Part shown: piece by piece, positions 1 through 6,983 of the stretch
Layout of the letters: each line of letters starts with the position of its first letter
How positions within the stretch are numbered: position 1 is the stretch's first letter
Assembly: GCA_014376885.1 (NCBI GenBank)
Contig: JACMQR010000317.1
Location: 1-9,902 of the forward strand
Direction of reading: 5' to 3'
From: Polaromonas sp.
GTDB lineage: Bacteria > Pseudomonadota > Gammaproteobacteria > Burkholderiales > Burkholderiaceae_C
Length of the DNA stretch: 9,902 nucleotides
Translations under genes and position numbers: made by a program
Notes under the pieces: model-generated
Seen by the model: only the letters and a program-made list of their open reading frames with translations
What the model was told of the DNA's origin: nothing
The model's database searches: none

Positions 1-14
1 CCGGTTTCACCCCT

Positions 15-43
15 GCAGCTTGCCAGCTGCTACCTTCTTTTCC
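15..43 (+). terminator. possible weak terminator or leader hairpin before purL
   Basis: A perfect 6-bp inverted repeat, GCAGCT (15-20) and AGCTGC (25-30), encloses the 4-base loop TGCC. It is followed by the pyrimidine-rich stretch TACCTTCTTTTCC. This could end transcription of a gene lying to the left of the window, or form a hairpin in the purL leader. The stem is short and the T-run is interrupted, so this is only a candidate. Confidence 0.25.
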
Positions 44-63
44 ACCCAAAGGCCAGCGCTACC

Positions 64-3000
64 GTGACACTGCACCTGACGACTTTCGAGGGCGACGCCT
101 ACGGCATCAACGCCCTGAGCGACTTTCGCGTCCAGCAACTCCTGCCGCGCCTGCAAGCCATCCACGACAAGATCGTCGGCATCAGCGCCCGGTTTGTCCA
201 CCTGGCGGCCACCGATGCGCTGCCGTCCGGGGCCTTGCAATCAAAGCTGGCGGCTTTGCTCAGCTATGGCGCGCCCGGCGCGGCGCCGGCCGGCAAGGGT
301 GGCGGCGACGATAGTGTGCTGTTCATTGTGTCGCCGCGCTTTGGCACGGTGTCGCCCTGGGCTTCAAAAGCGACCGACATTGCCCACAACTGCGGGCTTG
401 GCGTCAGGCGGATTGAGCGCCTCACCGAATACCGGGTCAGCCTGAAATCAGGTTTTTTCGGCAAGTCGGGATTGACGCCCAGCCAGCACGGCCAGGTGGC
501 TGACCTGCTGCATGACCGCATGACGGAAAGCGTCGTGCCGGACCGGCTGCAGGCCGAGGCCGGACTGTTCACCGAACTCGCTGCCGCGCCGCTGCAGGTC
601 ATCGACCTGCTGCACGGCGGCCAGGCCGCGCTGGAACGGGCCAATGCCGAATTTGGCCTGGCGCTGGCTGCCGACGAAATTGACTACCTGGTCAAGGCCT
701 TCAGCCAGCTCCAGCGCAACCCGACCGATGTCGAGCTGATGATGTTCGCCCAGGCCAACAGCGAGCATTGCCGGCACAAGATTTTCAATGCCGACTTCAC
801 CATCGACGACCGGCCGCAGGACCACAGCCTGTTTGCCATGATCCGCAACACCGAACGGCTCAATCCGCAGCACACCGTGGTGGCGTATTCGGACAACGCC
901 TCGGTCATGGAAGGCGCCAGCATCCAGAGATTTTATGCAAAATCGGGTGATAGTGCAGGCGCAGCGGGCTCGGACAGCTATCAAAAATATAGTGCAGTTG
1001 AGCAGGTGCTGACGCATGTGCTGATGAAGGTGGAAACCCACAACCACCCGACGGCCATTTCGCCGTTTCCGGGCGCCTCGACCGGTGCTGGCGGCGAAAT
1101 TCGCGATGAAGGAGCCACCGGACGCGGCTCCAAACCCAAGGCCGGATTGAGCGGCTTTACCGTGTCCCGGTTGTTCGATGGCGACTATGGCAAACCCGGC
1201 CACATCGCCAGTGCGCTGCAGATCATGCTCGAAGGCCCGCTGGGCGGCGCCGCGTTCAACAACGAATTCGGCCGGCCCAGCCTGGCGGGCTACTTCCGCG
1301 AATACGAGCAAACGGTGGGCGGGCAGCGCTGGGGCTACCACAAGCCGATCATGATTGCCGGCGGCGTCGGCACGATTGATGCCCAGCTGTCCCACAAGAT
1401 TTTGTTTCCGGCCGGCACGCTGCTGATCCAGCTCGGCGGGCCCGGCATGCGCATCGGCATGGGCGGCAGCGCCGCCAGCTCGATGGCTTCGGGCACCAAC
1501 GCTGCCCAGCTCGACTTTGACTCGGTGCAGCGCGGTAACCCCGAAATTGAGCGGCGCGCCCAGGAAGTCATCAACCAGTGCGCCCAGTTGGGCCTTGGCA
1601 ATCCCATCCTGGCGATTCACGATGTGGGCGCGGGCGGCTTGTCGAACGCCTTTCCCGAACTGGTCAACGACGCTGGCCGGGGCGCGCGCTTTGATCTGCG
1701 CGCTGTCAAGCTGGAGGAAAGCGGCCTGAGCCCGAAGGAAATCTGGAGCAACGAAAGCCAGGAGCGCTATGTGATGGCGATTGCGCCGGAGTCGCTGGCG
1801 CTGTTCGAAGGGTTTTGCGCACGCGAGCGCTGCCCGTTTGCGGTGATTGGCGTGGCCACCGAGGAGCGGGAGCTGGTGGTCACAGACGAGGCACGCACAG
1901 ACGTTCCACCCCAGCCGGGGCCGCGAGACCGGCTGAGCCGGATCGCAGGCGCAGCGGTCCCCTCGGGGGGCAGCGAAGCACATGCAGTGGGCAGCGTGGG
2001 GGCTCCGGTCCACATGCCGATGAATGTGTTGCTGGGCAAGCCGCCCAAGATGCACCGCGATGTGAAAACCAGCGTGCAAAGTGTCCAGCCCCTTGACCTG
2101 ACCGGCGTCGACCTGCAAAAAAGCTGCATCGACGTGCTGAGCCATCCGACGGTGGCGTCCAAGCGCTTTTTGATCACCATTGGGGACCGCACCGTGGGCG
2201 GCCTGACGCACCGCGACCAGATGGTCGGCCCGTGGCAGGTGCCGGTGGCCGATTGCGCCGTCACCCTGGCCGACTTCGAGGGCTTTGGCGGCGAGGCGAT
2301 GAGCATGGGCGAGCGCACACCGCTGGCCACCCTCAACCCGGCCGCCTCGGGCCGCATGGCGGTGGCCGAGGCGATCACCAACCTGCTGGCCGCGCCGATC
2401 GAGCTTTCACGCGTCAAGCTGTCGGCCAACTGGATGGCCGCCTGCGGCGAGGCTGGCCAGGATGCCGCGCTTTACGAAACCGTCAAGGCCGTGGGCATGG
2501 AGTTGTGCCCGGCCCTGGGCGTGTCGATCCCGGTCGGCAAGGATTCGCTGTCGATGCGCACGGTCTGGAACGACAACGGCACAGCCAAAAAAGTCACCTC
2601 GCCGGTGTCGTTGATCGTCAGCGCCTTTGCCACCCTGCCGGACGTGCGCGGCACGCTGACGCCCGAGCTGAACACCCGCGAGGCCGATACCACCCTGGTC
2701 CTGATCGACCTGGGCAGGGGCCGGATGCGCATGGGCGGCTCCATCCTGGCGCAGACCCTTGATCTCGAAGGCGGCGAAGCGCCTGACCTGGACGACCCGA
2801 AAGACCTGGTCAACCTGGTCAACGCCATTAACGACTTGCGCGCGCAGGGCCGAATCCTGGCCTACCACGACCGCAGCGATGGCGGCCTGTTTGCCGCCGC
2901 CTGTGAAATGGCCTTTGCCGGGCAGGTGGGCGTGTCGCTCAACATCGACATGCTGCTCGTCGAGGGCGACGGCATCAGCGACAGCCGCATGGACGCGGGC

Positions 3001-4200
3001 GACAGCAAGAACTGGGCATCGCAGGTGGGCGCCCGGCGCGAAGAGCTCACGCTCAAGGCCTTGTTCAACGAAGAGCTGGGCGCGGTGATCCAGGTGGCGA
3101 CTGCGGTGCGCAACGAGGTGATGCAGACACTGCGCGGCCATGGCCTGTCCCGGTTCAGCCATTTCGTCGGCAAGACCCGGCCGCAGCAGGCGGTGCTTGA
3201 TGTCGGCAAGGGCGAGGTCCGGGTCTGGCGCGACACCAAGTCGGTGTTCAAGGCCAGGCTGCAGGACCTGCACCAGGTCTGGGACGCGGTCAGCTGGAAA
3301 ATCTGCCAGCAGCGCGACAACCCGGCCGGTGCCGATGCCGAGCATGCCGCCTCTGGCGATCCGGCAGACCCGGGATTGCATGTGTTTCTTCCGGGCGCTC
3401 CGGCTGAGCTTATTGCAGCGCCAGCGTTGCTGCTGTCCCGGCCAAAAATGGCGGTGTTGCGCGAGCAGGGCGTCAACTCGCATGTCGAGATGGCCTATGC
3501 GTTCACGCGGGCAGGCTTTGACGCCTACGACGTCCACATGACCGATCTGCAAAACGGCCGGGCCAATCTTGCCGACTTCGCCGGCCTGGTCGCCTGCGGC
3601 GGTTTCAGTTATGGCGACACGCTGGGCGCCGGCATCGGCTGGGCGCGTTCGATCACCTTCAACCCGCGCCTGGCCGACCAGTTCAAGGCCTTTTTTGCGC
3701 GGCCAGACACCTTTGCCCTGGGCGTGTGCAATGGCTGCCAGATGTTTGCCGAGCTGGCCGACATCATTCCCGGCGCGGCCGCCTGGCCGCGCTTCACCAC
3801 CAACCAGAGCGAGCGCTTCGAGGCGCGCTTGTCGATGGTTGAAGTGCTGGCGTCGCCGAGCCTGTTTTTCAACGGCATGGCGGGCATGCGCATGCCAATT
3901 GCCGTGGCCCATGGCGAAGGCTTTGCCAACTTCAGCGCCCGGGGCGATGCGGCCCAGGCAATTGCTGCCCTGCGCTTTACCGACAACCATGGCGCGATGA
4001 CCGAGGCTTATCCGTTCAATCCCAACGGCAGCGCCGGCGGCCTGACCGCGGTGACCACACCCGACGGCCGCTTCACGGCCATGATGCCGCACCCTGAGCG
4101 GGTGTTTCGCAATATTCAGATGAGCTGGACCAGCGGCTCGCCGTCTTCGCTCAGCCCCTGGATGCCGCTGTGGACCAATGCCAGGCGCTGGGTGGGCTGA
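64..4200 (+). CDS. purL: phosphoribosylformylglycinamidine synthase (FGAM synthase), large single-chain type
   Basis: Catalyses step four of de novo purine synthesis in the cytoplasm: FGAR plus glutamine and ATP gives FGAM. The protein has 1378 residues in the family's order: N-terminal domain (about 40-160), linker, a first AIRS-like half with NSEHCRHK (232-239) and [12 protein letters not shown] (from 324), a second AIRS-like half with the HDRSDGGLF motif, and a C-terminal class I glutaminase from about 1126. The glutaminase triad is visible as Cys1222 in GVCNGCQ and His1343/Glu1345 in MMPHPER. The start is GTG at 64, because the family's N-terminal wording begins there and no upstream in-frame start exists; a weak AAAGG lies at 48-52. 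The E. coli enzyme has about 1295 residues. Part of the excess sits in two places where conservation breaks off, residues about 291-314 and 611-647, which look like in-frame insertions. All catalytic motifs are intact, so the enzyme is expected to be active. Confidence 0.97.
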   Translation: MTLHLTTFEGDAYGINALSDFRVQQLLPRLQAIHDKIVGISARFVHLAATDALPSGALQSKLAALLSYGAPGAAPAGKGGGDDSVLFIVSPRFGTVSPWASKATDIAHNCGLGVRRIERLTEYRVSLKSGFFGKSGLTPSQHGQVADLLHDRMTESVVPDRLQAEAGLFTELAAAPLQVIDLLHGGQAALERANAEFGLALAADEIDYLVKAFSQLQRNPTDVELMMFAQANSEHCRHKIFNADFTIDDRPQDHSLFAMIRNTERLNPQHTVVAYSDNASVMEGASIQRFYAKSGDSAGAAGSDSYQKYSAVEQVLTHVLMKVETHNHPTAISPFPGASTGAGGEIRDEGATGRGSKPKAGLSGFTVSRLFDGDYGKPGHIASALQIMLEGPLGGAAFNNEFGRPSLAGYFREYEQTVGGQRWGYHKPIMIAGGVGTIDAQLSHKILFPAGTLLIQLGGPGMRIGMGGSAASSMASGTNAAQLDFDSVQRGNPEIERRAQEVINQCAQLGLGNPILAIHDVGAGGLSNAFPELVNDAGRGARFDLRAVKLEESGLSPKEIWSNESQERYVMAIAPESLALFEGFCARERCPFAVIGVATEERELVVTDEARTDVPPQPGPRDRLSRIAGAAVPSGGSEAHAVGSVGAPVHMPMNVLLGKPPKMHRDVKTSVQSVQPLDLTGVDLQKSCIDVLSHPTVASKRFLITIGDRTVGGLTHRDQMVGPWQVPVADCAVTLADFEGFGGEAMSMGERTPLATLNPAASGRMAVAEAITNLLAAPIELSRVKLSANWMAACGEAGQDAALYETVKAVGMELCPALGVSIPVGKDSLSMRTVWNDNGTAKKVTSPVSLIVSAFATLPDVRGTLTPELNTREADTTLVLIDLGRGRMRMGGSILAQTLDLEGGEAPDLDDPKDLVNLVNAINDLRAQGRILAYHDRSDGGLFAAACEMAFAGQVGVSLNIDMLLVEGDGISDSRMDAGDSKNWASQVGARREELTLKALFNEELGAVIQVATAVRNEVMQTLRGHGLSRFSHFVGKTRPQQAVLDVGKGEVRVWRDTKSVFKARLQDLHQVWDAVSWKICQQRDNPAGADAEHAASGDPADPGLHVFLPGAPAELIAAPALLLSRPKMAVLREQGVNSHVEMAYAFTRAGFDAYDVHMTDLQNGRANLADFAGLVACGGFSYGDTLGAGIGWARSITFNPRLADQFKAFFARPDTFALGVCNGCQMFAELADIIPGAAAWPRFTTNQSERFEARLSMVEVLASPSLFFNGMAGMRMPIAVAHGEGFANFSARGDAAQAIAALRFTDNHGAMTEAYPFNPNGSAGGLTAVTTPDGRFTAMMPHPERVFRNIQMSWTSGSPSSLSPWMPLWTNARRWVG
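948..997 (+). repeat. in-frame repeat-like insertion in purL (first)
   Basis: Two exact copies of the 9-mer ATAGTGCAG (950-958 and 989-997) lie exactly 39 bases, or 13 codons, apart. An inverted pair TGATAG (948-953) and CTATCA (978-983) lies within the same stretch. The encoded segment, roughly [20 protein letters not shown], is Gly/Ser/Ala-rich. It falls just before the conserved [12 protein letters not shown] block, where E. coli PurL as I recall it is about 12-13 residues shorter. The AGCTATCAAAAATATAG core resembles short dispersed repeats I recall from Comamonadaceae genomes. The repeats are seen directly; the family assignment is from memory. Confidence 0.5.
1894..2004 (+). repeat. in-frame repeat-like insertion in purL (second)
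   Basis: Residues 611-647 of PurL are Pro/Gly/Arg/Ser/Ala-rich and interrupt the normal run from the ELVVTD strand to the [16 protein letters not shown] block. In E. coli, as recalled, that link takes only about six residues. The DNA is full of short inverted repeats: CCCCagccGGGG (1909-1920), CCGGCTgAGCCGG (1929-1941) and CCCCtcGGGG (1959-1968), followed by GGCAGCG and GCAGCGTGGGGGC. This pattern of a C-run, a G-run and then GCAGCG...GTGGGGG resembles intergenic repeats I recall from Comamonadaceae. The reading frame is kept throughout, so the enzyme tolerates roughly 30 extra residues in what should be a surface linker. Confidence 0.55.
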
Positions 4201-4416
4201 TGCCGGCTGGCCGGTAAAGGGAGCGGGACTACAGGAAAACAGGGGTTTGCGCAGCGTTTGAGTTGAGCCGGTTCAATGCCTACTGGGCGTTTGTTTCGCA
4301 GCGCCTGGGCTAGGAGCCTGGCACATGGCAACCGATCAGTGATTCCGCTGCCCGTTGCACCCTGGCGGGAAAGTCGCTCGGCCCAGGCCCTGCCGGCGGC
4401 TGACACGGGAATTCGC

Positions 4417-5997
4417 ATGGTCACTTTCGAGCTTCTTTTGGGTCTGGTCGCGTTTTGCGTGGCGCTGGCCATGCTGGCGCAACGCTTCAACCTGCCTGTT
4501 GCCGTGCCGCTGGTTCTGGGCGGCATGGCCCTGGCCTTTGTGCCGGGCCTGCCGGTCATCGAGCTGAACCCTGAGCTGGCGCTGGCGCTTTTTTTGCCGC
4601 CCCTGCTGCAAGCCAGCGCCTACCGCACCGACTGGCCTGCCTTCAAATCCAACCTGCGTCCGATTTTGCTGCTCGCCATCGGCGCGGTGTTCTTCAGTGC
4701 CGGCTTGGTTGCTGTGGTGGCCAAGTCGATGGTGCCCGGGCTGCCCTGGTGGGCGGCCATCGCGCTGGGCGCCATTGTGGCGCCACCCGATGCTGTGGCG
4801 GCCGCGTCGGTTCTCAAGCAGTTCAACCTGCCCAGGCGGATGGTGGTGGTGCTGGAAGGCGAGAGCCTGATCAATGACGCGTCGTCTCTGGTGCTGTACC
4901 GCTTTGCAGTCGCGGCCGTGTCGGCCGGCACGGTGAGCTATGGCCAGGGCGCGCTTGAGTTTGTCGGAACGGCGGTGGGCGGCGCTTTGATTGGCTGGCT
5001 GGCGGGCCGCGCCGCGATGTGGCTGTTCGCGCACACCAAGGACACGCTGCTCGACATCACGCTCAGCCTGCTGGCCGGTTTTGGCGCCTACCTGGCCGCC
5101 GAAGCCGCGCATGCCTCGGGCGTGCTGGCGGCGGTAGCCTGCGGGCTGGTCCTGGGTCGCCAGCAGCACGCCGAGTTCACCGCGCGCACCCGGCTTGAGT
5201 TGAATGCGGTGTGGGGATTTGTCGAGTTTTTGCTGGCCAGCCTGGTTTTCATGCTGATTGGGCTGCAGCTTCGCGGCATCGTGACCCGGCTTGCCGACTA
5301 TGACTGGGGCCAGCTGGCGTTGCTGGGGCTGGCAGTGTCGGCAACCCTGATGGTCAGCCGTTTCCTGTGGATCTTTCCTACCGCCTGGTTGCCGCGCGCG
5401 CTGTCAAAAAGGCTGCGAGAGGCCGATCCCATGATGCCGTGGGGCCAGCTGACGGTGCTGTCCTGGGCTGGTATGCGCGGGGTGGTGAGCCTGGCTGTGG
5501 CGCTGTCGCTGCCCGCCGGCTTCCCGGGCCGCGACATCATTGTCTTTCTGGCGTTTTGCGCCATCTTTACAACCCTGGTGCTTCAGGGCACCACGCTCGG
5601 CTGGGTGCTCAAACGGCTTCAGGTCGACGCGCCCGAGGCCGCACTTGCAGAGCCTGAGACCGCTCAGCTCCGGGCAGACATCACCGCTGCGGCTCGCGAT
5701 GCCGTCAAGGCGCACCAGGGCAGTGAGGTGGCCACCGAGCATTCGCAGGCGGCGACCGAGCTGGTGGCCGAATACGAGGCACGGGCTGAAAGATCCAGCC
5801 TCGACGGCCAGGATCTGGAGAGTCACGCGCAAAAGCTGCATGCCCAGCAGCGCCTTCGCCTGGTGGCCATCGATGCGGGACGCAAAAAGCTGGCAGACCA
5901 AACTGACCAGGTCGATGCCGAAAGCCACCGAACGCTGGGTGAAGAGCTTGACCTGGAAGAGCAGCAGATCCGGCGGGCTCTGGGCGAGCAAGCCTGA
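4417..5997 (+). CDS. CPA1-family Na+/H+ (monovalent cation/proton) antiporter
   Basis: An inner-membrane exchanger of about 526 residues that probably moves Na+ or K+ out against protons for pH and salt control. The first ~410 residues are a series of hydrophobic segments. Family landmarks are visible: APPDAVAA with Asp125 in the unwound helix, LEGESLINDASSL with Asn153-Asp154 as the ion-binding pair, and WAGMRGVVSLA with Arg354. The last ~115 residues form a hydrophilic, charged, Gln/Glu/Ala-rich tail that is probably a cytoplasmic coiled coil. I chose ATG 4417 (MVTFELLLG). The open frame extends upstream to an ATG at 4276, but those 47 residues are polar, Arg-rich and unlike an antiporter N-terminus. 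GGGA (4407-4410) is a fair ribosome site for 4417. The next gene starts 42 bp after the stop, so the two may be cotranscribed. The ion specificity cannot be read from the sequence. Confidence 0.9.
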   Translation: MVTFELLLGLVAFCVALAMLAQRFNLPVAVPLVLGGMALAFVPGLPVIELNPELALALFLPPLLQASAYRTDWPAFKSNLRPILLLAIGAVFFSAGLVAVVAKSMVPGLPWWAAIALGAIVAPPDAVAAASVLKQFNLPRRMVVVLEGESLINDASSLVLYRFAVAAVSAGTVSYGQGALEFVGTAVGGALIGWLAGRAAMWLFAHTKDTLLDITLSLLAGFGAYLAAEAAHASGVLAAVACGLVLGRQQHAEFTARTRLELNAVWGFVEFLLASLVFMLIGLQLRGIVTRLADYDWGQLALLGLAVSATLMVSRFLWIFPTAWLPRALSKRLREADPMMPWGQLTVLSWAGMRGVVSLAVALSLPAGFPGRDIIVFLAFCAIFTTLVLQGTTLGWVLKRLQVDAPEAALAEPETAQLRADITAAARDAVKAHQGSEVATEHSQAATELVAEYEARAERSSLDGQDLESHAQKLHAQQRLRLVAIDAGRKKLADQTDQVDAESHRTLGEELDLEEQQIRRALGEQA

Positions 5998-6039
5998 GCG
6001 CCATCAAGGCGCCGCCGCCATCTGCGTAAACTCGGCGCC

Positions 6040-6792
6040 ATGCTGCCAACCCGCCTTGCCCGTCTTGATGCCCTGCGCGGCCTGGCCATCGTCTGGATGA
6101 CGGCCTACCACTTTTGCTTTGACCTGAACCAGTTTGGTTATCTGAAGCAAAATTTTTACGCAGATCCGCTGTGGACCGGGCAGCGCACTGCGATTGTCAG
6201 CCTGTTTCTTTTCACTGCGGGGCTGGGGCAGGCCGTGGCGGTTCACCGGCGCCAAGGCTGGCGTCAGTTCTGGCGTCGCTGGGTTCAGGTGGCCGGGTCG
6301 GCATTGCTGGTCAGCGCGGGTTCTTACGTCATGTACCCGCAAAGCTTCATCTATTTCGGTGTGCTGCATGGCCTGGCAGTGATGCTGGTCGTGGCGCGCC
6401 TGACGGCCGGCTGGGGCCGCTGGCTGTGGTTTCTGGGCGGCGCTGCGCTGGCGCTGAAATTTCTGGCATCAGGCGCGCATGCCGCCTGGCCCGACATGGA
6501 GTGGCTGAACCACAAGTCGCTCAACTGGCTCGGACTGGTCAGCCGCAAACCGATTACCGAGGATTATGTGCCGCTGGTTCCGTGGCTGGGTGTGGTCTGG
6601 TGGGGCATGGCTGCCGGGGCCTGGGTGGTGCGCTGGCGGCCGCATTGGCTGCAGGGGCATGCCAACGGCCCCGCCATGGGTGCGCCGGCGATCAGGGGTC
6701 TGGCCATGCTGGGCCGTTGGAGCCTGCCCTATTACCTGCTTCACCAGCTGGTGTTGATGGGCCTGTTGATGGCTGCGCGCGCCTTGAAGTGA
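6040..6792 (+). CDS. DUF1624 / heparan-alpha-glucosaminide N-acetyltransferase-like membrane protein
   Basis: A 250-residue polytopic inner-membrane protein with several hydrophobic helices. The N-terminal signature RLDALRGLAIVWM followed by AYHFCFDLNQFGY is typical of the DUF1624 (HGSNAT catalytic-like) family. LFLFTAGLGQA, YFGVLHGLAVMLV and a C-terminal SLPYYLLHQLVLM also fit. Relatives in the wider acyltransferase group move acyl groups across membranes, using a conserved histidine in the N-terminal region; His in AYHFC is the natural candidate here. The bacterial short forms have no established substrate, so I assign none. The start at ATG 6040 places the RLDALRG motif a few residues in, as in relatives, although no clear Shine-Dalgarno is visible. 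It lies 42 bp after the antiporter gene on the same strand. No convincing terminator follows it. Confidence 0.9.
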   Translation: MLPTRLARLDALRGLAIVWMTAYHFCFDLNQFGYLKQNFYADPLWTGQRTAIVSLFLFTAGLGQAVAVHRRQGWRQFWRRWVQVAGSALLVSAGSYVMYPQSFIYFGVLHGLAVMLVVARLTAGWGRWLWFLGGAALALKFLASGAHAAWPDMEWLNHKSLNWLGLVSRKPITEDYVPLVPWLGVVWWGMAAGAWVVRWRPHWLQGHANGPAMGAPAIRGLAMLGRWSLPYYLLHQLVLMGLLMAARALK

Positions 6793-6983
6793 TGCTGCTT
6801 TGTCCGGCCAACGGCTCTCTAGGCAGGCCCGCATGCAAGATGCACAGCTTTTTCTGGATGGGCCAAGGCCATCCGGAGGCTTGAAAAAAAACTGGCGACG
6901 GCAAAAGGTGGCGTCCTACGCCGGCGATTCAGACGCGCCGATAGGGTGATGTCAGGCAATTTCGCCCACCCCATCTACCCACC
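6793..6983 (+). other. intergenic leader of the broken catalase gene
   Basis: This 191-bp stretch has no supported gene. It holds a 6-bp hairpin GGATGG/CCATCC (6856-6874) followed by an A-run rather than a T-run, so it is not an ordinary terminator for either strand. It also holds a GC-rich stretch with GGCGTcctACGCC (6910-6922) and then GCGCCGATAGGG (6935-6946). That second part may be what remains of the katE promoter, but I could not match it to a defined sigma-factor consensus. No clear ribosome site precedes ATG 6984. Confidence 0.3.

Noticed and set aside
448..2211. Long minus-strand open frame (587 codons) across purL
   Set aside because: It lies opposite the well-recognised PurL frame. 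Its Arg/His/Gly/Ala-rich protein has no family resemblance, and such antisense frames are common in GC-rich genes.
2407..4092. Second long minus-strand open frame (561 codons) across purL
   Set aside because: It is also a composition shadow of PurL: biased residues, no motif, and full overlap with conserved catalytic sequence.
4276..4416. 47-codon N-terminal extension of the antiporter
   Set aside because: The extension is polar and Arg-rich, whereas the family begins directly with a hydrophobic helix. ATG 4417 has a better ribosome site.
4336..5169. Minus-strand frame of 277 codons across the antiporter gene
   Set aside because: It shows no recognisable domain and reads opposite conserved antiporter motifs.
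6856..6874. Hairpin GGATGG/CCATCC as a terminator after the DUF1624 gene
   Set aside because: It is followed by an A-run on the plus strand and lacks a T-run downstream on either strand.
6171..6884. Plus-strand frame of 237 codons overlapping the DUF1624 gene
   Set aside because: The DUF1624 frame has clear family motifs and membrane helices. The alternative frame is low-complexity Arg/Gly/Ala sequence.
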